This document shows, piece by piece, positions 35,853 through 44,180 of a stretch of DNA of 64,000 nucleotides. Positions within the stretch are counted from its first letter, which is position 1. Each line of letters starts with the position of its first letter. Origin of the DNA: VRUE01 sp963703175. Its GTDB lineage: Bacteria > Actinomycetota > Thermoleophilia > Solirubrobacterales > 70-9. Location of the stretch: NCBI GenBank assembly GCA_963703175.1, contig OY969794.1, positions 1,240,001-1,304,000 on the forward strand, given 5' to 3'. The position numbers and the translations under genes are program-made. The notes under the pieces are model-generated. The model had not been told where the DNA came from. It worked only from the letters and a program-made list of their open reading frames with translations, and ran no database searches.

Positions 35853-36436
35853 GCGAACCAGTTGCCAGAGTGGGACTCGAGGGCGAGGCCAGCTTCGGCA
35901 GCTTGGCGCTTAAGGCTGGCGAGGGTGGTGAAGTGGGGGTCGCCGAAGAGCTCGCCGACGACGAGGCGGCCAGAGGGCTTCAATACCCGGCGGATCTCGC
36001 GCAGGGCAGCTACGGGGTCCGGGATCTCACCGAGTACGGCCGTCAATACGACCGCGTCCACCGAGGCATCCGCGTAGGGCAGCGCGGTGGCATCGCCCTG
36101 GGCGGGAACGACGTTCCCCAGGTCACGCTCGGCGGCGCGGGCACCGACGTGGTCGAGGAACTTCTGCTGGAGGTCGAAGATCTCGACCCTGCCGTCGGGG
36201 CCGACCCACTCGGCGATGTCGAGCGTGTAGTAGCCGGTGCCGGGGCCGATCTCCAGCACTCGCTCACCTGGCTGCGGCTCCAGCACCTCGCGCAGGCGAT
36301 CACGAGTGATGATCGGGTGCGGGGCTTCGACCCAGAAGCGCTGGCCGTATGGGCACGCCGAAGGGTTCTTACGCCACCACAGAGCCGCGGCCAGCGTCGC
36401 CAGTCCAGCGACACCAAGCAGCCGGCGGGCTCGCAT
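35825..36436 (-). CDS. Class I SAM-dependent methyltransferase with N-terminal membrane segment
   Basis: 203 residues. An N-terminal hydrophobic stretch (LLGVAGLATLAAALWW) may anchor it. Motif I is VLEIGPGTGYYTLDIA near 60-75, the acidic residue of motif II is in VEIFDLQQ, and ASVDAVVLTAVLGEIPDP marks motif IV, followed by RVLKPSGRLVVGE. It resembles UbiE/MenG-like and small Methyltransf_11 proteins; the acceptor is unknown. The ATG shares a base with the stop of the upstream gene (TGATG), so it belongs to the mce operon. Confidence 0.82.
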   Translation of the reverse strand: MRARRLLGVAGLATLAAALWWRKNPSACPYGQRFWVEAPHPIITRDRLREVLEPQPGERVLEIGPGTGYYTLDIAEWVGPDGRVEIFDLQQKFLDHVGARAAERDLGNVVPAQGDATALPYADASVDAVVLTAVLGEIPDPVAALREIRRVLKPSGRLVVGELFGDPHFTTLASLKRQAAEAGLALESHSGNWFAYFARVSPA

Positions 36437-36663
36437 CAGTCCTGCCGGTTGAGCCCGAAGCCGACTTCGTGCGCGCCCGATTGGATCCGCAGGAAGGCGA
36501 CCTTGCCGACGTAGACCGAGAGCACACCGTCCTCGGTCTTGACGTCGTGCCAGCCACCCTTCTCGACCTGCTTGCGCAGGTCTTTGAGCTCATCGTCGTT
36601 GAGCCGCACCGCGACGACCTGGCCTCCCTCAAAGCCGATCTCGACTTTCTGCGTATCCGCCAT
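36436..36663 (-). CDS. Small conserved hypothetical protein
   Basis: 75 residues, MADTQKVEIGFEGGQVVAVR, then LNDDELKDLRKQVEKGGWHDVKTEDG and YVGKVAFLRIQSGAHEVGFG. It reads like a small beta-rich protein of about 75 residues commonly linked to metabolic genes in actinobacteria. I cannot assign a function. It is coupled by single-base TGATG overlaps to mce upstream and to the methyltransferase downstream. Confidence 0.75.
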   Translation of the reverse strand: MADTQKVEIGFEGGQVVAVRLNDDELKDLRKQVEKGGWHDVKTEDGVLSVYVGKVAFLRIQSGAHEVGFGLNRQD

Positions 36664-37076
36664 CAGTGCTCCTCTCTACTCGGTTCGACGATCTCGGTCA
36701 GCACGCCGCCGGTCGAGCGTGGCTGGATAAACGCGACTCGGCTGCCACGGATTCCGACCCGTGCCTTGCTATCGATCAGCTCGAGGCCGGCGCCGGCGAG
36801 CTTCTCCAGAGTGGAGTCGACGTCGTCGACCGCATAGGCGACGTGGTGCAGCTTGGGGCCCTTGCGGGCGAGGAACTTGCCGATGGGTGAGTCGGGGGCG
36901 AGCGGCCGCATCAGCTCGACGTGCCCGTCGCCGACGTCGAGCAGCACCGCCTCAACTCCCTGCGACTCGACCGTCTCGCGGCAGGCGACGGTCATCTCGA
37001 AAGTCTCCGCGTATAGCTCGATGGCCGCGTCGATGTCTTCGACGGCAACGCCTACGTGGTCGATCTTGCCGAACAT
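36663..37076 (-). CDS. mce: Methylmalonyl-CoA epimerase
   Basis: A 137-residue glyoxalase/VOC-fold enzyme that interconverts (R)- and (S)-methylmalonyl-CoA for B12-dependent methylmalonyl-CoA mutase. The opening KIDHVGVAVEDIDAAIELY carries the first metal His, then VELMRPLAPDSPIGKFLARKGPKLHHVAYAVDDVD (second His) and FIQPRSTGGVLTEIVE (metal Glu). Length matches the family. First gene of a coupled three-gene operon with a small hypothetical protein and a methyltransferase. The mutase is not in the window. Confidence 0.93.
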   Translation of the reverse strand: MFGKIDHVGVAVEDIDAAIELYAETFEMTVACRETVESQGVEAVLLDVGDGHVELMRPLAPDSPIGKFLARKGPKLHHVAYAVDDVDSTLEKLAGAGLELIDSKARVGIRGSRVAFIQPRSTGGVLTEIVEPSREEH

Positions 37077-37098
37077 CGGCCGCAGTCTAGAGAGGCGC

Positions 37099-37920
37099 CT
37101 ACATCGCAGCCGGCGGGTCGCCCGCGGCGCCCCCTGAACCCTCGACCCGGAGGATCTCGGCCAGCGCCGCGATGCCGACCTGGAGCTGCTCGGGAGTCGG
37201 CTCCTTCGTCGCTAGGTGACGCTGGATCTCGCGGCCGGGAGTATGAAACGCCTCAGCCAACGGTGAGCCATGGTTGCGATCGCTCCAGGCGAACATCTCA
37301 ACCGCGAGCGAGGCGCCGCCGAGGCCGACCGCGGCGCGCGCAACCGGGCTCGGCCGCTCGACCAGCCGCTCCAGCAACACCGTGCCCCCAGCGGAGAGCA
37401 GCATCATCGGCGTGAGCAGGTTGGAACCGCAGCGATCGTGCTCCTTGGGCACCGACGCCGGGTCCGCGATCCCCTGCTCGTAGGCAGCAATCGCCTTGTG
37501 CTCGACCCCGTGGTAGGCAGCCAGGTCGCGGTCGGTCAAGGCGACGATGGCCGGTGCCGCCCCAAGCGCCTGCACGATTCCCTCGCGAAGCGCCGAGCTA
37601 GCCACCCGGCGCCGCAACACCGACGTGGCGACCAGAGTCGTCCCGATCGTCGCCAGCACCCGCCAGTCCTCGAAGGGCAAGCGCGCCGCCGGCATTCGAC
37701 GCCGAACCAGCGGCAACACCGCCATCGCCTCGACAAGTTTCAACGGCCCCCGCAACCCCGGCACTTTGCCGACGAGCTTCGGTGCCAGCTCCGGTTTCCG
37801 CTCGGAGGCCACGATGACCTCGCCATCCGAGTCCCGCACCGCAGCAGCCCAATGCGTAGGCCCATGGATCAGCAGCCCATTGCGCAGCGCCATGCCCCCA
37901 AGTCTCAGCTTCTCCGACAC
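37099..37920 (-). CDS. DUF1385 (YqhQ-like) membrane protein
   Basis: 273 residues. The N-terminal GGMALRNGLLIHGPTHWAAAVR and the central LAAYHGVEHKAIAAYEQG are the DUF1385 signature (GGQAVxEGVMMRG and YHGAEHK in most members). The next conserved block is HDRCGSNLLTPMMLLS. Several hydrophobic helices (about 95-120 and 185-215) place it in the membrane. The family's function is unknown. Downstream is mce, 22 bases away. Upstream is a 213-base hairpin-rich gap. Confidence 0.82.
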   Translation of the reverse strand: MSEKLRLGGMALRNGLLIHGPTHWAAAVRDSDGEVIVASERKPELAPKLVGKVPGLRGPLKLVEAMAVLPLVRRRMPAARLPFEDWRVLATIGTTLVATSVLRRRVASSALREGIVQALGAAPAIVALTDRDLAAYHGVEHKAIAAYEQGIADPASVPKEHDRCGSNLLTPMMLLSAGGTVLLERLVERPSPVARAAVGLGGASLAVEMFAWSDRNHGSPLAEAFHTPGREIQRHLATKEPTPEQLQVGIAALAEILRVEGSGGAAGDPPAAM

Positions 37921-37935
37921 ACATCGGACCTTAGA

Positions 37936-38057
37936 GGAGGGCGGAGGCCGCCCTCCCTAAACGCCGACGACCGCGCATTGCGAGCGCGGTCGTCGGTCCC
38001 CCCTGATTCCCCTATTTAGTACCGGCCGGAGACCCCCAGTCCAGGCCTCCGGCCGGT
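37936..38057. other. Three consecutive strong hairpins in an intergenic region
   Basis: 37936-37956 (GGAGGGCGG-agg-CCGCCCTCC), 37964-37996 (CCGACGACCGCGC and GCGCGGTCGTCGG, perfect) and 38021-38057 (ACCGGCCGGAG and CTCCGGCCGGT, perfect). They fill most of the 213-base gap between rarA and the DUF1385 gene, both on the minus strand. They could be the rarA terminator cluster or a structured RNA leader of DUF1385. No known RNA family is recognised. Bases 38058-38133 show no further feature. Confidence 0.5.
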
Positions 38058-38133
38058 GTGTCGGCTCTCCCTGGCTCTAGCTTGGAAAGCCACCCACTGA
38101 AACACCCCCTCTGAGAGGAAGTTGCGGATGCGA

Positions 38134-39495
38134 CTAGGCGCCGCGAATCCTTTTGCGAAGCGCCTCTAGGCGCTCTCCCAGCTCGCGCTCAAAACCGCGG
38201 CCGCTGGGTTTGTAGAAGCGCAAATCCTCCAGGCCAGGTGGCATCAACGGCTGGTCGCTAACGGCGCCCGGCTCGTCGTGCGCGTAGCGGTAGCCCTCGC
38301 CGCGGCCGAGCTTGCCGGCGCCGGGGTAGTGCGCGTCGCGCAGGTAGTCGGGCGGCGTCTGGGCGCCGTTCTCGCGCACCTCAGCGCGGGCTCGGCCGAG
38401 AGCTTTGTAGGAGGCGTTGGACTTCGGCGCGAGGGCGAGGTAGACGGCGGCCTGGGCGAGGTTGAGCGCGCACTCGGGCAGGCCGACGCGGTCGACCGCG
38501 CGGGCCGCGGCATCGGCGACGAGCAGCGCCTGCGGGTCGGCGTTACCGACGTCCTCGGAGGCGAGGATGACCATGCGGCGGGCGATGAAGCGCGGGTCCT
38601 CGCCACCCTCCAGCATCACCGCCAGGTAGTAGAGCGAGGCGTCGACGTCGGAGCCCCGCGTCGCCTTGATCCAAGCCGAGACAAAGTCGTAGTGGCGGTC
38701 GCCCTGGCGGTCGTAGTCGAGCGCCTTGCGCTGCAGCGCGTCCTCGACCGCGGCGACGTCGACCGCGGCCGACTTTGACCCATCCCCAGTGTGGTCAAAG
38801 TCGGCTGCGCGTGCAACGGCTCGCTCGAGGGCGGAGAGGGCGACCCGCGCGTCGCCGCCGGAGCGCTGCGCCAGCATCGCCAGGGCCGCGTCCTCGACCG
38901 GCGGTGGATCGGCCAGCCCGCGATCGGGGTCGTGCAACGCCCGACGTAACAACTCTTCGACCCGCTCCGCCGAAAGCGGCCGCAGCTCATATATCTGGCA
39001 GCGCGACAGCAGCGCCGAGTTCACCTCGAAGTAGGGGTTCTCCGTAGTAGCCCCGATCAACGTCAGCAGCCCCTCCTCCACTGCCGGCAGCAACGCATCC
39101 TGCTGCGCCTTATTGAAGCGATGGATCTCATCGAGGAAGAGCACGGTGTGCCGCCCGTTGCCCTGCCGCCGCTCCCGAGCACGAGCGATGACAGCCCGGA
39201 TCTCCGCCCGCCCGGCGTTGACCGCCGACTCCTCCTCGAACGCCCCATCCGCGCCGGCAGCCGCGATCCGGGCCAGCGTCGTCTTCCCGGAACCAGGAGG
39301 CCCGTAGAGGATCGCCGAGTGCGGATGCCCACTTTCGATCGCGGTTCGAAGCGCAGATCCCTCCGCAAGCACATGCTCCTGCCCCACAAGCTCATCCAAG
39401 CTCCGCGGCCGCATCCGAACGGCCAAAGGTGCGTCAGCAGCTACATCAACAGGCTGGGCGGCTTCGCCGCTGTCGAACAACCGATCGTCCATCAC
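38134..39495 (-). CDS. rarA: Replication-associated recombination protein A (MgsA/RarA)
   Basis: A 453-residue AAA+ ATPase that acts at stalled replication forks. PLAVRMRPRSLDELVGQEHVL opens the core; Walker A is YGPPGSGKTTLARI near 65, Walker B FLDEIHRFNKAQQDALL near 122, sensor 1 LIGATTENPYFEVNSALLSR near 145. The C-terminal tetramerisation part has PPDYLRDAHYPGAGKLGRG. Length is typical. ATG at 39495 or 39492. Divergent from an aldehyde dehydrogenase gene, with a family A palindromic element in between. Confidence 0.93.
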   Translation of the reverse strand: MMDDRLFDSGEAAQPVDVAADAPLAVRMRPRSLDELVGQEHVLAEGSALRTAIESGHPHSAILYGPPGSGKTTLARIAAAGADGAFEEESAVNAGRAEIRAVIARARERRQGNGRHTVLFLDEIHRFNKAQQDALLPAVEEGLLTLIGATTENPYFEVNSALLSRCQIYELRPLSAERVEELLRRALHDPDRGLADPPPVEDAALAMLAQRSGGDARVALSALERAVARAADFDHTGDGSKSAAVDVAAVEDALQRKALDYDRQGDRHYDFVSAWIKATRGSDVDASLYYLAVMLEGGEDPRFIARRMVILASEDVGNADPQALLVADAAARAVDRVGLPECALNLAQAAVYLALAPKSNASYKALGRARAEVRENGAQTPPDYLRDAHYPGAGKLGRGEGYRYAHDEPGAVSDQPLMPPGLEDLRFYKPSGRGFERELGERLEALRKRIRGA

Positions 39496-39505
39496 AGACG
39501 AGTAT

Positions 39506-39638
39506 GAGGGAGCGAGGGGCGGTCTCGGCGGTGCCTCGCGAAGCGGCTCCGCAGAGTGGTTCTAAGCCGCGAAGCGGCACAAGATTTCACCGCCGCAGGC
39601 GGTGACGGGCACCCGACGAGACCGCCCCTCGCTCCCTC
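39506..39638. repeat. Nested palindromic element, family A copy 3
   Basis: Perfect 22-base arms start at 39506 and end at 39638 (inner part CGAGGGGCGGTCTCG against CGAGACCGCCCCTCG). The core has GTGCCTCGCGAAGCGGC, AGCCGCGAAGCGGCAC and CACCGCCGCAGGCGGTG. It lies between divergent rarA and the aldehyde dehydrogenase gene, only 11 bases from the rarA start and 21 bases from the other. Confidence 0.9.
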
Positions 39639-39659
39639 CACACCACCTACAATCGAACA

Positions 39660-41255
39660 ATGGAGATCGCCACGCAGCCCACCGCCGCCCAGTCCACGCT
39701 CGAGTCCTTCAACCCCGCCACCGGAGAGCTAGTCGGCTCCGTCGCCACGATCACCCCAGACCAGGTCCAGGGAGTAGTCGACGACGTAGCCCGCATCCAA
39801 CCCGCCTGGGCCGAGCTCAGCCTCAAGACCCGCGGCGCCTACCTCAGGCGCGCCGCCGAGGCCCTGCTCGACGACATCGACGAGCTCGCCGAGCTACTGG
39901 TCTCCGAGCAGGGCAAGCCCCGCGCCGAGGCTTACACGATGGAGCTGCTGCCGACCGTCGACGCGCTGCACTGGTGTGCCAAGGCCGGCCCCAAGATCCT
40001 CGCTGACGAGAAGGTGCGGATGTCCCAGGCTTTCCTGGCAAGCAAGAAATCGCGCTTCACCTACGAGCCGATCGGCGTGGTCGGGGTGATCGCCCCCTGG
40101 AACTACCCCTGGTCGATCCCCTTCGGCGAGGTGGCGATCGCACTGATGGCGGGCAACGGCGTCGTCCTTAAGCCGGCCAGCCTGACGCCGCTGCTGGGCG
40201 AGGCGATCCGCCGCGTCTTCGAGAAGGGCGGGTTGCCCGAGGGCCTGGTCAGGGTCGTCCACGGCGGCGGCGCCGTCGGCGATGCGCTGGCGAAATCGAG
40301 CGCCGGCAAGATCTTCTTCACCGGGTCGGTCGAGGTCGGTCGCACGGTCGGCGAGGTCTGCGCACGGCAGCTCAAGGGCTCGGTCCTCGAGCTCGGCGGC
40401 AAGGACCCGATGATCGTCTGCGCCGACGCCGACCTTGGCAACGCGATCTCCGGCGCCGTCTGGGGTGGCTTCGCCAACGCCGGCCAGACCTGCTCGGGGA
40501 TCGAGCGCGTCTACGTCGTGCGTGAGATCGCCGACCGCTTCATCGAGGGGGTCGCCCGCGAGACGCAGAAACTGCGACTCGGCAACCCGGCCGAGTGGGA
40601 GACGGAGATCGGCCCAATGACCTCCCCCGGCCAGTACGAGATCGTCGTCGACCTGATCGAGGACGCGGTCGCCTCCGGCGCGACCAAGCTCTGCGGTGGC
40701 CCAACCCCCGTCGCCGGCCTCTCCGACAAATACATCGCCCCGACCGTGCTCACCGGGGTCACCCACGAGATGCGGATCATGAACGAGGAGGTCTTCGGCC
40801 CGGTGCTGCCGATCGTCGTCGTCGACTCCGAGCAGGAGGCGATCGACCTCGCCAACGATTCCGAGTTCGGCCTCGGCGCCTCGGTCTGGACCAAGGATCG
40901 TCAGAAGGGCGCCCGGATCGCGCGGCGGATCGAGTCCGGCATGGTCTGGGTCAACGACCACTCCTTCAGCCACGGCGCCTGCCAGTGCGCCTGGGGCGGG
41001 GTCAAGGACTCCGGCGTCGGCCGCTCGCACTCCAAATTCGGCTTCTACGAGTGCGTCAACATCAAGATGAACGCCTGGGAGCCGGGACTGACCCGCGATT
41101 TCTGGTGGCACCCCTACGACCAGACGTTGGGCGAAGCGGTGCGCGCCTCGGCCAAACTGCTCTACGGCAAAGGCGCGACTCGCACCCAGGCCCTGCGCGA
41201 GGGTGCTGGCCCGCTGCTCAAGGTCGGCGCCCGCACGCTGCGCAAGCGCCGCTGA
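39660..41255 (+). CDS. Aldehyde dehydrogenase family protein (long form)
   Basis: A 531-residue NAD(P)-dependent ALDH. FNPATGELVGSVATITP opens the core; PIGVVGVIAPWNYPWSIP near 140, FTGSVEVGR near 220, LELGGKDPMIV near 245 (general-base Glu), and the catalytic Cys in FANAGQTCSGIERV near 280. The C-terminus extends about 40-50 residues beyond the usual end (DQTLGEAVRASAKLLYG...). It resembles succinate-semialdehyde/medium-chain aldehyde dehydrogenases; substrate is uncertain. Followed by a perfect bidirectional terminator palindrome. Confidence 0.88.
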   Translation: MEIATQPTAAQSTLESFNPATGELVGSVATITPDQVQGVVDDVARIQPAWAELSLKTRGAYLRRAAEALLDDIDELAELLVSEQGKPRAEAYTMELLPTVDALHWCAKAGPKILADEKVRMSQAFLASKKSRFTYEPIGVVGVIAPWNYPWSIPFGEVAIALMAGNGVVLKPASLTPLLGEAIRRVFEKGGLPEGLVRVVHGGGAVGDALAKSSAGKIFFTGSVEVGRTVGEVCARQLKGSVLELGGKDPMIVCADADLGNAISGAVWGGFANAGQTCSGIERVYVVREIADRFIEGVARETQKLRLGNPAEWETEIGPMTSPGQYEIVVDLIEDAVASGATKLCGGPTPVAGLSDKYIAPTVLTGVTHEMRIMNEEVFGPVLPIVVVDSEQEAIDLANDSEFGLGASVWTKDRQKGARIARRIESGMVWVNDHSFSHGACQCAWGGVKDSGVGRSHSKFGFYECVNIKMNAWEPGLTRDFWWHPYDQTLGEAVRASAKLLYGKGATRTQALREGAGPLLKVGARTLRKRR

Positions 41256-41286
41256 GCCTCGACTCAGCCGGCGGCTGAGTCGAGGC
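41256..41286. terminator. Bidirectional terminator palindrome
   Basis: GCCTCGACTCAGCCG (41256-41270) and CGGCTGAGTCGAGGC (41272-41286) are perfect inverted 15-mers with a one-base centre. They lie between the aldehyde dehydrogenase stop (41255) and the convergent GNAT gene, whose stop falls within the left arm. Confidence 0.65.
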
Positions 41287-41722
41287 CCTTGCGGAAAAAG
41301 ACCCGGCGGAACGGACCTGAGCTGCGGCGCTCGATCTCCCTGTAGCCAAGGCGCCGGTATAAGGCGATGTTCTCGGTCATGCCCGCGTTGGTGTAGAGGC
41401 GCAGCTCCGGCGTGCCGGCGTCGCGGGCGAATGACTCTGCCCAGATGAGAAGCGCGCGGCCGAGCCCCTCGCCCTGGCGATCGGGGTCGACGGCCACGTT
41501 CTCGATCAGAACGTGGTCCTTCTCCGGGATCACCACGATCGCCCCGACGATGCCTTCTTCTCTCTCGATCACGAACGCCTGGCCCCTGCGGACCTTCTCG
41601 TCGTAGTCGTCGTCCATCGGCGCGGGCCGCACGCCCAGCGACTCCACGTAGCCGGCGTAGGCGCGGCGCACGACCTCGGCGATCGACCGGGCCTCGGCTG
41701 GAAGAGCGGGACGGATCCGCAC
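41264..41722 (-). CDS. GNAT family N-acetyltransferase
   Basis: 152 residues with the GNAT fold order: IRPALPAEARSIAEVVRRAYAGY at the N-terminus, VLIENVAVDPDRQGEGLGRALL (acetyl-CoA P-loop, Q/RxxGxG/A) near 78-100, and YTNAGMTENIALYRRLGYREI near 115-135. Starts on GTG 41722. Transfers an acetyl group from acetyl-CoA to an unknown amine. Divergent from ccmA by 32 bases. Confidence 0.86.
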   Translation of the reverse strand: MRIRPALPAEARSIAEVVRRAYAGYVESLGVRPAPMDDDYDEKVRRGQAFVIEREEGIVGAIVVIPEKDHVLIENVAVDPDRQGEGLGRALLIWAESFARDAGTPELRLYTNAGMTENIALYRRLGYREIERRSSGPFRRVFFRKGLDSAAG

Positions 41723-41754
41723 CGCGGCAGCCTAGACGTTCACAATGCCCCGAC

Positions 41755-42405
41755 GTGGAGCGCGGCACGGCGACAGACGAACCAGCGCTCAGCCTTGCCG
41801 GGCTTCGACGCGACTTCGACGAGCGGCCGGCGCTGGACGGCGTCGACCTGACCCTGCAAAAGGGCGAATCGCTGGTCGTGCTGGGCCCGAACGGTGCCGG
41901 CAAGACGACCCTGCTGCGCATCCTCGCCACCCTGCTGCGGCCGAGCGGCGGCGAGGTGCGCGTGCTGGGTGCGCAGCTGCCCGGCGAGGCTTGGAAGGCG
42001 CGCGGGCGAATCGGCTTCCTCGGCCACGAGGCACTGCTCTACCGCGACCTCAGCGGGCGCGAGAACCTGCGCTTCCACGCCAGGCTGCACGGCCTTACGG
42101 GTGAGGCAGCGGAGACTCGGATAGAGCGGCTTTTGACCGCAGTGGGCATGGAGCGGCGCGCCGAGCAGCGTGTCGCCGAGCTTTCGGCGGGGATGCGTCA
42201 GCGCCTCGCCGTCTGCCGTTGCGTCCTGCACGAGCCGGAGCTGCTGCTGCTCGACGAGCCCGACTCCAACCTCGACGCCGAGGGTCGCGAGTTGGCACGC
42301 GAGTTGATCGGCCCCGGCGAAGGCCGCAGCCGCGTCCTCGTCACCCACGATCCCGAGCGGGCCCTGCCCGACGCCGACCAAATTCTCAGATTGGGCTCAA
42401 AGTGA
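41755..42405 (+). CDS. ccmA: Cytochrome c biogenesis ABC transporter ATP-binding protein
   Basis: A 216-residue ATPase. Walker A GPNGAGKTTLLRIL near 45, ABC signature LSAGMRQRLAVCR near 142, Walker B LLLLDEPDSNLD near 163, H-loop VLVTHDPERA. Short length and GRIGFLGHEALLYRDLSGRENL match CcmA of the CcmAB(CD) complex, which drives release of holo-CcmE in System I cytochrome c maturation. Starts on GTG 41755. First gene of ccmABCD-hemA-hemC-cobA/hemD-birA; the next start overlaps its stop. Confidence 0.88.
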   Translation: MERGTATDEPALSLAGLRRDFDERPALDGVDLTLQKGESLVVLGPNGAGKTTLLRILATLLRPSGGEVRVLGAQLPGEAWKARGRIGFLGHEALLYRDLSGRENLRFHARLHGLTGEAAETRIERLLTAVGMERRAEQRVAELSAGMRQRLAVCRCVLHEPELLLLDEPDSNLDAEGRELARELIGPGEGRSRVLVTHDPERALPDADQILRLGSK

Positions 42406-43151
42406 GTGGAGCGCCGAGCGAGCAAGCGTCCGTCTCTGATTCTCCGCGCCGCGAGCGAGGCGCGACTGTGATCACTCCCTCCCGCCTCGCCTTCGCGGCG
42501 ATCCTCAGCAAGGACCTGCGGGCCGAGCTGCGCACGCTGCAGTCGCTGCCAGCGATGGCTCTCTTCGCCGTCACTACCTTCGTCATCTTCCGCTTCGGCC
42601 TCGACCGCACGGCCCTCTCGAGCAGCCTCGGTGCCGGAGTACTCTGGGTGACGCTGCTCTTTGCCGCGATCCTCGGCATCAACCGCCTCTTCGTCGCCGA
42701 GCGCGAGGAGGGCGGTTTCGACGCGATCCGCCTCGCCCCGATCGACCGCACCAGCGTCTTCGCCGCCAAGGCAGCGGCGCTGTTCATCTACCTACTGGCG
42801 CTGGAGCTCGTAGTCGTCCCGGTCTTCGCCGTCTTCTTCCTCGACTCAGCTGCGGCGCTGCCGCCACTTGCCCTTGCCCTCGTCCTCGCCGACCTCGGCC
42901 TCGCGGCGACCGGCACGCTGATCTCCTCGATGGCGGTCAACTCGCGCGCCCGCGACCTGCTGGCGCCGCTCGTCCTGTTGCCGCTCGTGGTGCCGCTCTC
43001 GATCGCCGCCACGGGCGCGATTGAGCCGCTTCTAGCCGTGGGCGGTCCCGGTTACCACCGCTTCGGCACCTGGCTCGCGGTCCTCGGCCTATACGATTTG
43101 ATCTTCCTCCTGGTCGGATACGCGGTGTTCGACTTCCTGTTGGAGGACTGA
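42402..43151 (+). CDS. ccmB: Heme exporter protein CcmB
   Basis: A membrane permease partner of CcmA. With GTG 42402, which overlaps the ccmA stop as GTGA, it has 249 residues. A second GTG at 42468 gives 227 residues, closer to the usual 220. Six hydrophobic helices follow the opening FAAILSKDLRAELRTLQSL; LFVAEREEGGFDAIRLAPIDRTSVFAAKAAALF near 75-110 is the family-typical cytoplasmic loop. It forms the transmembrane part of the CcmABCD complex. Confidence 0.85.
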   Translation: MSGAPSEQASVSDSPRRERGATVITPSRLAFAAILSKDLRAELRTLQSLPAMALFAVTTFVIFRFGLDRTALSSSLGAGVLWVTLLFAAILGINRLFVAEREEGGFDAIRLAPIDRTSVFAAKAAALFIYLLALELVVVPVFAVFFLDSAAALPPLALALVLADLGLAATGTLISSMAVNSRARDLLAPLVLLPLVVPLSIAATGAIEPLLAVGGPGYHRFGTWLAVLGLYDLIFLLVGYAVFDFLLED

Positions 43152-43182
43152 GGCGCCAACCCCCTCCCACCGCGCCACGAGC

Positions 43183-43905
43183 ATGTACGGCAAAGGCCTG
43201 AGACCCCTCTCGATCGCGACCGTCGCGGCACTCGTCGCGTCGTTCTCGCTGGTTTTCTTCTACGCCCCGCTCGACGCCGACCAGGGCTTCATCCAGAAGA
43301 TCTTCTACCTGCACGTGCCGCTGGCGATCGTCGCGCTGGTCGGCTTCGTCGTCGGCGGGATCTTCGCGGTCTTGCATCTGCGCAGCGGCGAGTCACGCTG
43401 GGACGCCTACTCCTACGTCTCGATCCACATGTCGGTGATCTTCGGCGTCGCCGTTTTGATCACCGGCTCGATCTGGGCCAAGGCCTCCTGGGGGCACTGG
43501 TGGGTTTGGGATGAGCCGACGCTGGTCAGCTTCCTGATCGTCTTCCTGATGTACGCGACCTACTACCCCTTCCGCTACGCGATCGAGGACCGTGAGCGCC
43601 AGGCGCGCTATGCCTCGGTCTTCGCGATCACCGCCGGCGCCTTCGTGCCGCTCAACTTCATGGCGGTAAGGATGGCCCAGAGCCTCGTCCACCCCCGCGT
43701 CTTCGCCACCACCAACGGTGGCCTGCCGGGATCGATGATGCTGACCTTCCTGGTGAGCCTGCTGGCGATCGGCCTGCTCTGGGTGACGCTGGTCAAATTC
43801 GAGCTAACCGCGAAGAGCGCCTCCGGGCAGCTCAAGCGCCTGCGCCGGGCGCTTGACGCTCCCGCCCCCGGCGGGGGCTCCCGCGTCGCCCCGGAGGTCG
43901 GCTGA
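43183..43905 (+). CDS. ccmC: Cytochrome c assembly protein CcmC (CcsA/CcmF superfamily)
   Basis: A 240-residue, six-helix membrane protein. Heme-binding tryptophan motif WGHWWVWDEPTLVSF near 105-118, with flanking histidines in KIFYLHVP and LVHPRVFATTNGGLPGS. It loads heme onto CcmE in System I. The gene lies 31 bases after ccmB and its TGA overlaps the ccmD ATG. The C-terminal Gly/Ala/Pro-rich tail is a local extension. Confidence 0.9.
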   Translation: MYGKGLRPLSIATVAALVASFSLVFFYAPLDADQGFIQKIFYLHVPLAIVALVGFVVGGIFAVLHLRSGESRWDAYSYVSIHMSVIFGVAVLITGSIWAKASWGHWWVWDEPTLVSFLIVFLMYATYYPFRYAIEDRERQARYASVFAITAGAFVPLNFMAVRMAQSLVHPRVFATTNGGLPGSMMLTFLVSLLAIGLLWVTLVKFELTAKSASGQLKRLRRALDAPAPGGGSRVAPEVG

Positions 43906-44180
43906 TGCTTGCCTTGCTCGCGGCCACGCCGGCACTGCCGCTCGACGAGGCCGGCAAGTACGTCGCCGGCGCCTATGTCGTCTTCCTCGCCCTGATCGTT
44001 ATCTACGTGGCGATCATGGCCGCCAAACTGCAGCGGATCGAGCGCGAGCTGCGCGAATTGGCCACGTTTGCCGAAGCACGTGCCAATGCCGACCAAGCCG
44101 CCCCCGGACGCGGAAGTGAGGGGCCATCCATATCTGATTCTTTGGCCACTCACGGGAGCAGAGGAGGCGGCGCCGTATGA
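43905..44180 (+). CDS. ccmD: Small CcmD-like membrane protein
   Basis: A 91-residue protein with one membrane helix (YVAGAYVVFLALIVIYVAIMAAKL) followed by a charged amphipathic stretch (QRIERELRELATFAE), the CcmD layout, plus a longer Ser/Gly tail than typical. Position between ccmC and hemA supports the call. Its ends overlap both neighbours by one to four bases. Confidence 0.75.
   Translation: MLALLAATPALPLDEAGKYVAGAYVVFLALIVIYVAIMAAKLQRIERELRELATFAEARANADQAAPGRGSEGPSISDSLATHGSRGGGAV

Noticed and set aside
37921..38133. 6S RNA
   Set aside because: The three separate stems do not form the single long rod with central bubble expected of 6S RNA.
39894..41930. A 678-codon open frame on the minus strand
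   Set aside because: It is antisense to the aldehyde dehydrogenase and runs across the real GNAT gene in another frame.
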